From Branchiostoma lanceolatum (Eukaryota > Chordata > Leptocardii > Amphioxiformes > Branchiostomatidae): a stretch of 64,000 nt of DNA. This document shows, in pieces, positions 35,456 to 44,975 of the stretch. Both the position numbers and the translations under genes were made by a program. Every line of letters begins with the position of its first letter. The first letter of the stretch is position 1. The stretch lies in contig NC_089735.1 of the NCBI RefSeq assembly GCF_035083965.1, positions 3,219,501 to 3,283,500 of the forward strand. The letters are read 5' to 3'. The notes beneath the pieces are model-generated. The model did not search any database. It was not told the origin of the DNA and worked only from the letters and a program-made list of their open reading frames with translations.

Positions 35456-35932
35456 TCACGCTGTTAACTATCGTCTTCACAAGACAAGAGGCGTCGCGTA
35501 TCAACGACAAAAGCGGTCAGGTACTTTCGAAAATATGATTTAATCTCAATATGAAATAGCAACAACGAACCGACGTTCCCAGTGTATCTAGAAACGAAGA
35601 GAATTATGAAAGAACGTTTGTAGAACAGTATAAAACGACAACTTTGGTGGGTGCCTGCTACATTGAGCTGTATCTATCACAGCCCCTACAAGGGACAACC
35701 AACTGAAAAGACGTAATGAACAAGAAGAAACAAGTGGAAATATAATCATTTTACAGCGTTGGTTGAGAGTTCTTAGGAAATCTATTGAGCACTCTAGTAC
35801 TTACCTACTTTGCACGTTTGTGCTGAACAATATATACAGTGGAATATTAGGTACGCAAAGTCTTTGCTGGCCATAAGCTATCGGTTTTGGTTTTTTTTAC
35901 ATATCATCATCTGTTTCTTTTTCTTGCACGTT

Positions 35933-35938
35933 TTTATT
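35933..35938 (-). terminator. Probable poly(A) signal of the zinc-finger gene
   Basis: AATAAA on the minus strand, about 235 bp past the stop codon at 36168. Confidence 0.5.
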
Positions 35939-36167
35939 GCAACATTTTATAATATCAATCACTAGTTTCAAAGGCGAATAAATCGGCCCGGCCAAAGGTT
36001 TTGATCATGTTTTCCGTCAAAGACGAAAAAATATTCACAACTCATAGAGCTTTTTATCTTAACACAGCATTGAAGTCATATTCTCTTTCAGAAAATATAA
36101 CCTCAGCTGTATGAAAAATTAGGGTGCAGGAAATATGTATAGCTGCTACAAACAAGTTTACGCTTTG

Positions 36168-39100
36168 TTAGATCATTTTCATTCTTTTAATGCCATAGAA
36201 ACGACTGTCATGGCAACCGTCGCCATGGAAACTCCCGCCATTCGATACTGGCGATCGATGGTGTCCGTCATAGTCATCACCACGGCAACGACTCTCGCCG
36301 AATAAAGACGTCATCTTGCCACGCCCATCACCTGAGCAACGTTCTTTATCACCGCCAGTCATTCCGTTGCTATGGCAACTCCTGTTGTCATGGTTACCGT
36401 GAAAATTGACATGTTCTCTGTTCTTGTCGTTCTTCCCTTTGCTGTTGTGTCTGTGGCGGGGTTTAGTTTTCGGGGAGGCGCTGCCGCTCCTGGGGTCGGT
36501 TCTGGCGGGGTCCTTGGTGTGCGGACCAGTAGTTTTCGGGGAGGCGCTGCCGTTCCTGGGGTCGGTCTTGGCGGGGTCCTTGGTGTGCGGACCAGTAGTT
36601 TTCGGGGAGGCGCTGCCGCTCCTGGGGTCGGTCTTGGCGGGGTCCTTGGTGTGCCGGCCCGTAGTTTTCGGGGAGGCGCTGCCACTCCTGGGGTCGGTTC
36701 TGGCGGGGTCCTTGGTGTGCGGGCCCGTAGTTTTCGGGGAGGCGCTGCCGCTCCTGTGGTCGGTCTTGGCGGGGTCCCTGGTGTGCGGGCCCGTCACGAG
36801 CAGGAACGACAAGCTGTTCTGATCCCGCTCCGCGAGCTGGAAGTTCTTATAGAGGATAAGGGCGGCCTGGAAAACGATACATCGAAGAAAATACGATTAC
36901 ACACTTGTCAAAAAGTGCCTGATGTACATGCCTCTGAAAGATTAATACTGTAAATACAAACCTGTATGGACAGCACGCGGTCGTGGTTTTTCTCCCCGTC
37001 GAAGAGGTCCCAGTACACGGAGTGCTCCCACAGGTGTTTGGTGAAGCACACTTTACTCTTGTACAGTTTACCTGGAGAACGGAACGCCAAGGTTATGCTT
37101 AGGTCACATTCCCAAGCCGGGGCCCGGCCGGGGTGTCGGCGAAAACCAAAAATAAAGACTGCATATCAAGAAAATACACAATTTGTAGTTAGGAGTAATT
37201 TTTAACGTTTTTTGTCTTTTGTTGTCTTTTATATCATATTTTTCGTTCCCGCAAACTGCCCGACCGGGCCCCGGTTTGGAAATGCGACCGTAGCATTAGA
37301 AGGGACGGTCCACAGTACAAACACGCGTATGGGTGTTTCGTCCTTGCATTACTAGTACATTTATTAAATAATAATAATAACCTTTATCATACATCCATGC
37401 CCTATCACGGGCTATGTATAGGCATATAGATACAAAATACATGGTAATGTTCATATAATGACACACAGGATTTCTAATACTTATCTAAAACAATGGTTCT
37501 AAATCTACTCTATTTCATAGGTTAATGGTTTCCTTCGGAGACGTTCTAGGAGCGCCGGCTTTTATTTTTTAGGGGGTGGGGTGGGGGGAGCGGTGACTCG
37601 CAATTGTCAAAATAGGACATGTTCTCTGTAAAGGAGATCGTTTACGCATAGCCTGACGAATCGCGCTCCTAGTGGCCAGCCGGTCCTGTGACCGCCAGGG
37701 TGGGGGTCAGTAACCTCCGGCCGAGAGCTTGGGTAAACACAGGCTAGTTTACGCACACCTAGATATGATCTCCCCCGCACTAGAGAACCTGGCCCGGATA
37801 TGTTGAAAATCGCGAGTGGCGTAAAATACGGGGTCACCGTAGTTAAGATCACGAGCCTATGTAATCGTTAGCCTTTCAATGCATGTCCAACGCTATTCTC
37901 CAAGCAGATCTAATGGTTGCGAAGACCGTATCCAACTGGCAGCAGAAATTAGGTTGCAATAAAAACTTCTTTTGCCAGTCGGATACGGTCTTCGCAACCA
38001 TTAGATCTGCTTGGAGATTAGCGTCGGACATGCATTGAAAGGCTAACGATTACATAGGCTCGTGATGTTAACTATGGTGACTCCGTATTTAATTAGCCTC
38101 CTTCGCAGACTTCCTTAGAAAGCTTAGAGAGTAGTAGATGCGTGTTGACTCACTTCAGACCTACATTTACTTTCCCATGAAAACTGAGCTACAGCGACCT
38201 GTGACCCTGAGATATTAGCACAAGGGGGCGTCGGGAGGCGGGCTTTGATGTCGTCCCACGGTTTGTTCAGGGGTTAAAATCATTACGACCGGATTTACAA
38301 ACCTCGGCCATCCGTGTGGAAACAGTCTTATAGCTGACGACAAAATGCACTCTCCAAAAAGAGATTCGGCATGAAAGGTTTTAAAAAAAAGACGTCCAAA
38401 ACGAGCCGTAGCCGAACGTCTGCTTGGAGGGTAGTAAATCCTTTCGACTGGGTTTACAATCACGACCATAGTCTATCCAGAATACGAGATACGAGACATC
38501 AAAACCGGAAGTTCAGCTGCAGTACTGCAGAAAGCCGCTCGGAGGCCCACCACCCAACTTTTCCATCTACCAAATATCATCTTCATACGGATCCATCCAC
38601 AGCTTCTCGAGTTATGTTGTCCACATAGACAGACAGACAGACCGACAGACAGGCAGACAGACAGACAGACAGTCAGACAGACAAACAGACAGACAGGCAG
38701 ACAGACAGACATTGGACGTCTATTTATGAATATAAGTGTTTACAGTGTCTAGTACGAAAACGATACATCGAAGAAAAATATGATTACACACTTGTCAAGT
38801 AGTGCCTGTTGTACATGCCTCTGGGTGATTAATAAGTTGATCTCCACGGAACGCACGAATCGGAACCACTGTGAATTCTGACCCCTTCACCAGGGGTCGG
38901 GACCCCGGGCTCGCTGCTATTCACAGCACTTGTACCAGCGAAATGTGAGAAATTTTTACAAGGGATGTTTTTGTGAAGTCTGAGGGGTGTGGGGTCAAGG
39001 GGGCGGAGGGATACATGAGTCACACGTGACATGTCACCCGCCTCTTCCTCACGTGATTTTGCGCCAAAGATGCCCAAAATCTATTTTCCCTCAACGAGAA

Positions 39101-41531
39101 AAAAACGAATATGAAATCTCAGAAACCATGTCAGAGCTTTACAAAATGAGCGAAATGATAAAAAATGCAGCGATTGTTATTGAAAGATTTAGGCCATTCC
39201 TAACACGTTATACTAGTAATAATATTTCATTGACAATCGCCAAGTACATATCCGATAATGAATACTAACACATTACAGATAATACACACAAATGAACGCG
39301 CTAAAGAGGAAAGTAGCAAAAAAGGAATATACAAGAGATAGTGACAAACTAATCACAAATATGACTTTCTGAGTTGGAAACGCATTCATCCAAGGATTAA
39401 TTTGCCTAGCCATAGAACAAAACTGTAGATATACTGTAAATGCATTTAAGTTCGAGTGGTTTTTATTTCGCGCTAAGGCGAAAATTGAGTGTTTGCGGCG
39501 ATTTCAAGTTCGCGGCAGCGCTATAGTCACATACTGCTACAGTATTGGATGAATGTTTGCAATGGCTTAAAGTTTGCGGCGAAACGGTCGCCTCGAAAAC
39601 CGCGAACATTTAAGACCACCGCGAACATTTCTGCATTTACAGTATTAGAAAACAAAATATGTCCATTCTTCGGGACAAAAACATAGAAGATATTGCATGA
39701 GTGGCTGTCGTGTACGTTGTTTTTCTTGTAGCTATGGAGCGCTAGTGCAAAACGTTTTCAATGTTAACTCGACTTTCAGTAATTTGCATCCAGGTGCAAC
39801 CATAAAAATAACTTACATTCAGTGCATGATGCAATTTCATTCTTGGCCCAGACATTTTGCCGAAAGCTATTTGAAGTTAGAGGTCATTGTCTCACCTCAA
39901 GGTCAACAAAAAGAGGGATAGAAGTTCATCCATTCAGAAATAGAAAAACAAACATCATGTGCCAAATTCCGATTGAGTTTAAAAATTGGTTTGCCTAATC
40001 TTATATGTTATATTGGTCATATTATATATGCATTTTCGATGATGAATCCCCCTCGCATGCATGGAAAGCCCTTTATGATACTTTTGAAACAAACTAAAAA
40101 TCATAGCAAACAACAAAGGTGGTGAAAGTACGACTTATCTAGAATTCCATAATAGACACAATTGAAACCTTAAACCAGAGGGATGGCAATATATAATTTG
40201 AAAACCGCCATACAAGTATTTGAAAAATGCAGACGACGAAAGGTTACGAAAATACCTGGCAAATAATTCGCGCACAATTAAGTTGTCGTCGCTCGTATAT
40301 AATTGGCTTGGCGCTGCTTTAAATAGAAATTGTTCAGACATCATAACAATAGTATGCATAACAAACAAAAGGTCCACAAAGCAACCGAAGAGTTTGTAAT
40401 AAAAACGGCCATCAAGTTAAAATACAAGTAGTCGACATGAAAATAGGTAATCAGAAATGATTACAGTAAACATAAAAACATTTGTCACTTGAATATTTTT
40501 GCGCTATACTTAAGATTAATACTGTAATATCATAAGTGTCCGTGTATGTATGTGTGTGTGTGTGTGCGTGCGTGTAGTGTGTGTGTTGGTGTGTGTGTGT
40601 GTGCGCGCGTGTGTAGTGTGTGCGTGTGTGTAGCGTGTGTGTGTGTGTGTAGTGTGTGTGCGTGTAATGTGTGTGTGTGTGCGTAGTGTGTGCGTGTGTG
40701 TAGTGTGTGCGTGTGCGTGCGTGCGTGTGTGTAGTGTGTGCGTGTGCGTACGCGCGCGAGCAAATGTAGACGCACAATGTTCAAGTCGTACAACAGGTTT
40801 CTACAGACGCGAATACGAGAATGCATACCGGGCGACACAAAAGATTAGCAAAAGTTCCAACCGATGGAAATCTTTTCCCCCAAACTCAGGAAAAAACGCT
40901 AAAAACCTGTATCGTATACAAGCGCCCAACAGGGCCCGCCTGGAATTTTGGCGGGAAAGTTGGCATAATTACGAGCACAGAGGTCATTCAGCCACGTACG
41001 CAAACAAGCTATCTGTTACATATTCAATGGCCATGTGTGGCTCGCGTTATTTTTCGCGTAGAAAAATATTTAAAAAATCGAGAAAAATAGTAAGAAATGG
41101 CGTTCGCGCACGAAATTCCGTGTGACGGTAGACGAACATAATCGACACAAAATACACAAGGTGTCGTTTGGTAAAAGTTCGGGGAAGCCCTGTTAGGAGA
41201 AATTTTTGGTGGCGTACCGAGAGTAGCTTTGTGAAAAACAACCGATCTCTATTGTTACTGAAGTATGCGGTGTGCTTTAATACTGCCGCAAGCCACTAAG
41301 GAAAGGGAAATCCTTCAGGAAACCACACTCACCGCAAATCGAACAGTTCACGCCTCCCTCATAAGAGTCGTAGGCGCGGAGGACGTCGATCACCCCGTCC
41401 AGCTCGAGACACCGTTTGGGGCTGAGCGGGCTGGCAGCGGCGGTGGTCTCGGGACGAAGCCGTAGGGAGTCCGAGGACCTCACACGCTTGGGCCGGTGAA
41501 TGCAAACCGGGTCGTCCGCGGAGCCAGACAT
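36168..41531 (-). CDS. C2H2 zinc-finger protein with five 22-residue repeats, three exons
   Basis: Exons are 41531-41333, 37071-36962 and 36866-36168, joined in phase, 335 residues. The first intron splits a classical finger: CSIC from exon 1 joins GKLYKSKVCFTKHLWEH from exon 2 to give C-x2-C-x12-H-x3-H, strong support for the join. The finger runs into HSVYWDLFDG and RVLSIQAALILYKNF, a layout I associate with fungal C2H2 proteins whose finger is followed by an HxxYW helix; that parallel is from memory. Exon 1 is rich in Ser, Pro and Arg (SPLSPKR). Exon 3 then has five 22-residue repeats around DPRSGSASPKTTGPHTKDPA and a disordered His/Gly/Arg/Asp-rich tail. Probably nuclear; no specific function is evident. 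Confidence 0.75.
36465..36794 (-). repeat. 66-bp coding tandem repeat, five copies
   Basis: Five head-to-tail 66-bp units encode the 22-residue repeats of the zinc-finger protein. Units are nearly identical in DNA as well as protein, which points to recent expansion or homogenisation. The other frames are also open, giving shadow frames on both strands. Confidence 0.9.
37096..37295. mobile_element. PIF/Harbinger-like MITE, copy 1
   Basis: Ends TGCTTAGGTCACATTCCC and aaatgcgaccgtagca are inverted, and both flanks are TTA, the 3-bp duplication of PIF/Harbinger elements. Inner GC-rich arms contain gggcccgg. A close relative lies at 58340-58540. It lies in the first intron of the zinc-finger gene. 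Confidence 0.75.
37649..37746. mobile_element. MITE, TAGCCTG family, copy 2
   Basis: TAGCCTGACGAATCGCGCTC start and CAGGCTA end, nearly identical to 827-937, with a perfect 9-bp target duplication GTTTACGCA on both sides (37640-37648 and 37747-37755). Confidence 0.85.
37823..38090. mobile_element. 268-bp palindrome: one foldback element around another
   Basis: Outer arms (gatcacgagcctatgtaatc, gttagcctttcaatgcatgt) are mirrored outside an ATCTCCAAGCAGATC-family MITE (37895-38020), so the fold extends through both with only a short loop. Either an element landed in the centre of an existing palindrome or the family has variants with extra arms. Confidence 0.8.
38629..38711. repeat. (CAGA)n microsatellite
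   Basis: About 20 imperfect CAGA units in the first intron of the zinc-finger gene. Confidence 0.95.
39432..39644. mobile_element. MITE, TACTGTAAATGCA family, copy 3
   Basis: Complete ends TACTGTAAATGCATTTAAG and TTTCTGCATTTACAGTA with inner aagttcgcggc and gcgaacat motifs; the best preserved copy of the family here. Confidence 0.85.
40535..40757. repeat. (GT)n microsatellite
   Basis: About 220 bp of GT/GC alternation with interspersed gtagtgtgtg units, in the zinc-finger gene's first intron. Confidence 0.95.
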
Positions 41532-42222
41532 CGTCTTGGCACAGTTTCAAGCGAGAGACCAGACTGACACAGTGATCTCGCCAGAGTCTCGCGCCTTGTT
41601 GTTGTTGTTGTTCTAGGAATGTGTACTAAAGGTTCGCCAGGAAATATATTTTTGTCAGGGGGATATATTCTTCACCATGAGGCCCCATGGCAGGACGACT
41701 TGTGTCCGAGCAACACAGATATCCCTCTCGTGTGGTTGGACGACCGGGCGCTCCCGTCGTCCTGCATAATAAATAAAGCCATTCACAAAACCGAGCCACC
41801 AATCGGAGGGCCCCGCTCCAGACACGAGATAGCCTTAAAGAATGCCGCTCCCCAGCCAATAAAAATTGGAAACAAAAAATCATATAAAAATTCCAGAGGA
41901 TTATTTTTCAACACCGTGAAGATAAACACGACCTAGAAGTGTGCCTCGATCTTTCCATGGTTGTTATTTTCCCAATTGTTCCGAAGGAATGTCAGAAAAT
42001 GGGTAAGATATTCGCCAACCCGTCCCCAACCCCTACAACTACGATGAAGCCTGGATTTTAAAGAGCCCAGCGTGTTTTCCCACTGAATGTGTTTGTTTTC
42101 GATGGCTCTGCACACAAAGAAGTTGGCAGTTCAGTTGTCGGAATGAAAGTCCGGGGGCGGCGGTACAACGGTCGGGCAAGAGGGCCAGGGATAGTACGAG
42201 ATAGCCTGGATGCCAGACCGCC

Positions 42223-42442
42223 GATAGAGTAGAGTAGAGTAGAGTAGAGTAGAGTAGAGTAGAGTAGAGCTAGAGTAGAGTAGAGTAGAGTAGAGTAGAG
42301 TAGAGTAGAGTAGAGTAGAGTAGAGTAGAGTAGAGTAGAGTAGAGTAGAGTAGAGTAGAGTAGAGTAGAGTAGAGTAGAGCTAGAGTAGAGTAGAGTAGA
42401 GTAGAGTAGAGTAGAGTAGAGTAGAGTAGAGTAGAGTAGAGT
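42223..42442. repeat. (AGAGT)n pentanucleotide array, ~43 units
   Basis: Almost pure repeat of tagag/agagt with two identical phase slips (gagctagag). On the complementary strand it gives a meaningless Leu/Tyr/Ser frame. Confidence 0.95.
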
Positions 42443-43829
42443 ACAGTAGAAGAAGAAGAGAAGGGAAGGGACGGTAGAGCGACGATGATTTGACCGACGA
42501 GGGAAATGACGAAGCAAGGACCTTGGACGAAGGTAGTGAGAGGTTTGGGGTCAAACTTATAGTTATATAGGATTATTATCTAGAATTTTCCATGACTTCG
42601 TTTCTTACAACTTTTTATTCAGGTTAATGTACTGAAAAAAAATAAACGCGACAATGAAATTATGTCAGTTGCCGGTGGCAAAAACTCTGTAGTATATAAA
42701 CGTTTATGTTTTTCTTCGACGAACGCTGCATTTCTGGCTAGGGGTACTCTCCAAGCAGAGGTTAGGCTCCTGCTTGTTTTTGACGTATTTTTAAGGTGTT
42801 TTTGTGACTACATTTTTTGGCCCCCTGATGGCTTTCACTGGTATTGTAGCGGAACTTACCTATTTTTGCCGAATCATACGATCCAAAACCCCCCAGGAAG
42901 GCCCGGTGGAGGCTAAGACGAATACGTTGATCCGCCAAAACCCCAACGTCCCGTATTATCGGCTTTTAGTGCGGTGTGGGTGGTGTGGGGATCAGGAACG
43001 ATCTGATAACAAATCGCTCAGAATTCAAGGTATGCCTCTACTCGCTCTCCCAGTTCCACACACTATAGCCACACCCACATTTGTTTGTTTGTGCCTTTAT
43101 TTATTCTCGAAAAAAGCTCTTATCGGCCATCTTGGCCGCTTTTCATAGAGGTCGAGATGAGGGCATGTCAAGGGGTCAACATAACAATAAATAACTAAAG
43201 CTTGGTCAACCTAGGTGACTCAAAATTATATCAATAATACAAAGAATAGATAAATAATGAATAAACAATAATAACAAGTAATAGTTCGTCAAGTCATTAT
43301 GTCCATAACCGTTCGATAAGGGTCAGTTACTGTGGCGATAGTCTTTTGAAGGTTGAACACATGCACTTTTGGTCGAGTTGTTGTTGCTCAAACGAACCCT
43401 TTCTCACGCCATATATCATCACACCTACGACATAAAGTTATTTTTTGGTAACGTCTGTGTGTGTGTGTCACAGTGTGTGTGAGTGTGTGTGTGTGTGTGC
43501 GTGTGTGTGTTTGTGAGAGCACGATAACTCGAGAATGTCTGGATGGATTTTTCTATATGTGGATTGTGTCGTGTAATGTTAGGTGATCACGAGATCTCGA
43601 ACTGATTAGATCCCCCCTAGCGGCTTATAGTGGTAATGCAGCGGAACTTCCCGTTTTTACAATCTTTTGAGCTGCTACGGTCAGGAAATTGGGGTGGTAA
43701 ATATCTTTATACTATATGATAGATTCCGTAGGACACCACACACACGTACAGGTGCAACTGAGAACTTGTCAAACGTAAAGGTTTAAAAAGGTCAGAGTTC
43801 GTAATGATACCACAGTGGGGAACGTCATA

Positions 43830-43971
43830 CTCTCCAAGCAGATCTAATGGTTGCGAAGACCGTGTCCAACTGGCAGAAGAAGTTTTTATTGCAACCTAAG
43901 GTTGTTTGCAACCAAAACTTCTTCTGCCAGTCGGATACGGTCTTCGCAACCATTAGATCTGCTTGGAGATT
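43830..43971. mobile_element. MITE, ATCTCCAAGCAGATC family, copy 5
   Basis: Left ctctccaagcagatctaatg and right cattagatctgcttggagat, with inner arms (ggttgcgaagaccgtgtcca) shared with 37895-38020. Flanking GAACGTC on both sides is a probable target duplication. Confidence 0.85.
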
Positions 43972-44975
43972 ATGAACGTCCGCCCGAAGCTGGATATGTT
44001 CAAGTTATATTGAGCTCGCATGGGTAGCTACAACATACATGTACTATAACATCGTGTTTACCATGTGTACATATTTTCCAGAGAGCAAAACGTTGTCATT
44101 CTCAACATAAATGTACAGTTTATATCTTTGTCTTTGTTTTTGTAGTGTCAAAATGTTTTTTGTGTCAAAACCCTTGTGTTGGGCATATAGAGATTTATCT
44201 GTTCCACCTATTAAAGAACATGTGTGGGGCTGGCATCGGGCTTCTCAAAAGAAAGCGTGTTAGAACACAATGAAACAAGGCTTCATAAAAGTACTACTAC
44301 TAACCAAAATTTCAATCTTAAATATTCTTCTCCACCAGAAAGTCACAAGGGTCTATTTGATAACCATGCTAAGAAAACAGCTCAAACTCCGTAAAAAAGC
44401 TACTAGTAGTAAAGAAACCCTACCTTTGACCCTGGTTTCTGATGTATCATATCAGCCATCCAAATTCTCCAGATTGAGCCAAACTTTTCAAGGATTTGGC
44501 CCTTTGTCGACCTGCAAGGTAAGGGTTGTCCGGACGGATGCACTTCACCCTTAAGTCGCTAGGACTAGACTTTGGCTTCAAGTACTGTAAGTCCTCGGAC
44601 AAACCTTTACAGTTCCATCACAATCTTTAGATTGCGCCGCGAACTATATGGAATCAAGACATCCTCGGACTAATCAGTGCACAGGTTTTATTCAGACGTG
44701 AAAATGAAAAAAAGGAAAAGTTTGGAACAGGGCCCAGGTGGGATATCAGTTAAATTACTTAGAAGTTGGAACAGACATTACGGTTCGCTTATGCCCGGAC
44801 CTTCTAGCTCTTCTAGGTGTGGTCGGCGTTTATTTTTTGGCGGGAGCTCTGATCTGATTTTTAACATGGGCCAGGCTCTCAAAGGCCTAATAGCATAGAA
44901 CCTGGTTGTTGAATACTGGCGCAAATCAGCGCTGCCGCCCAAAATACCTCCGGCTCTGTGAAGGAGGCTACATGG

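Larger units (their letters stand above)
41532..44975. other. Intergenic region between the zinc-finger and lipocalin genes
   Basis: Holds the AGAGT pentamer array (42223-42442), a GT microsatellite (43455-43512) and a MITE (43830-43971). Short open frames near 42662-43148 and 44270-44900 show no domain or splice support. The promoters and UTRs of the two flanking genes presumably lie here but were not delimited. Confidence 0.5.

Noticed and set aside
36465-36794. CRISPR-like array
   Set aside because: The 66-bp units are contiguous with no unique spacers, encode protein repeats, and lie in a eukaryotic gene.
40451-41125. Thr/His-rich and Val/Cys-rich frames
   Set aside because: They arise from the GT microsatellite and have no splice or domain support.
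42131-42517. 128-codon minus-strand frame rich in Leu, Tyr and Ser
   Set aside because: It is the translation of the AGAGT pentamer array.
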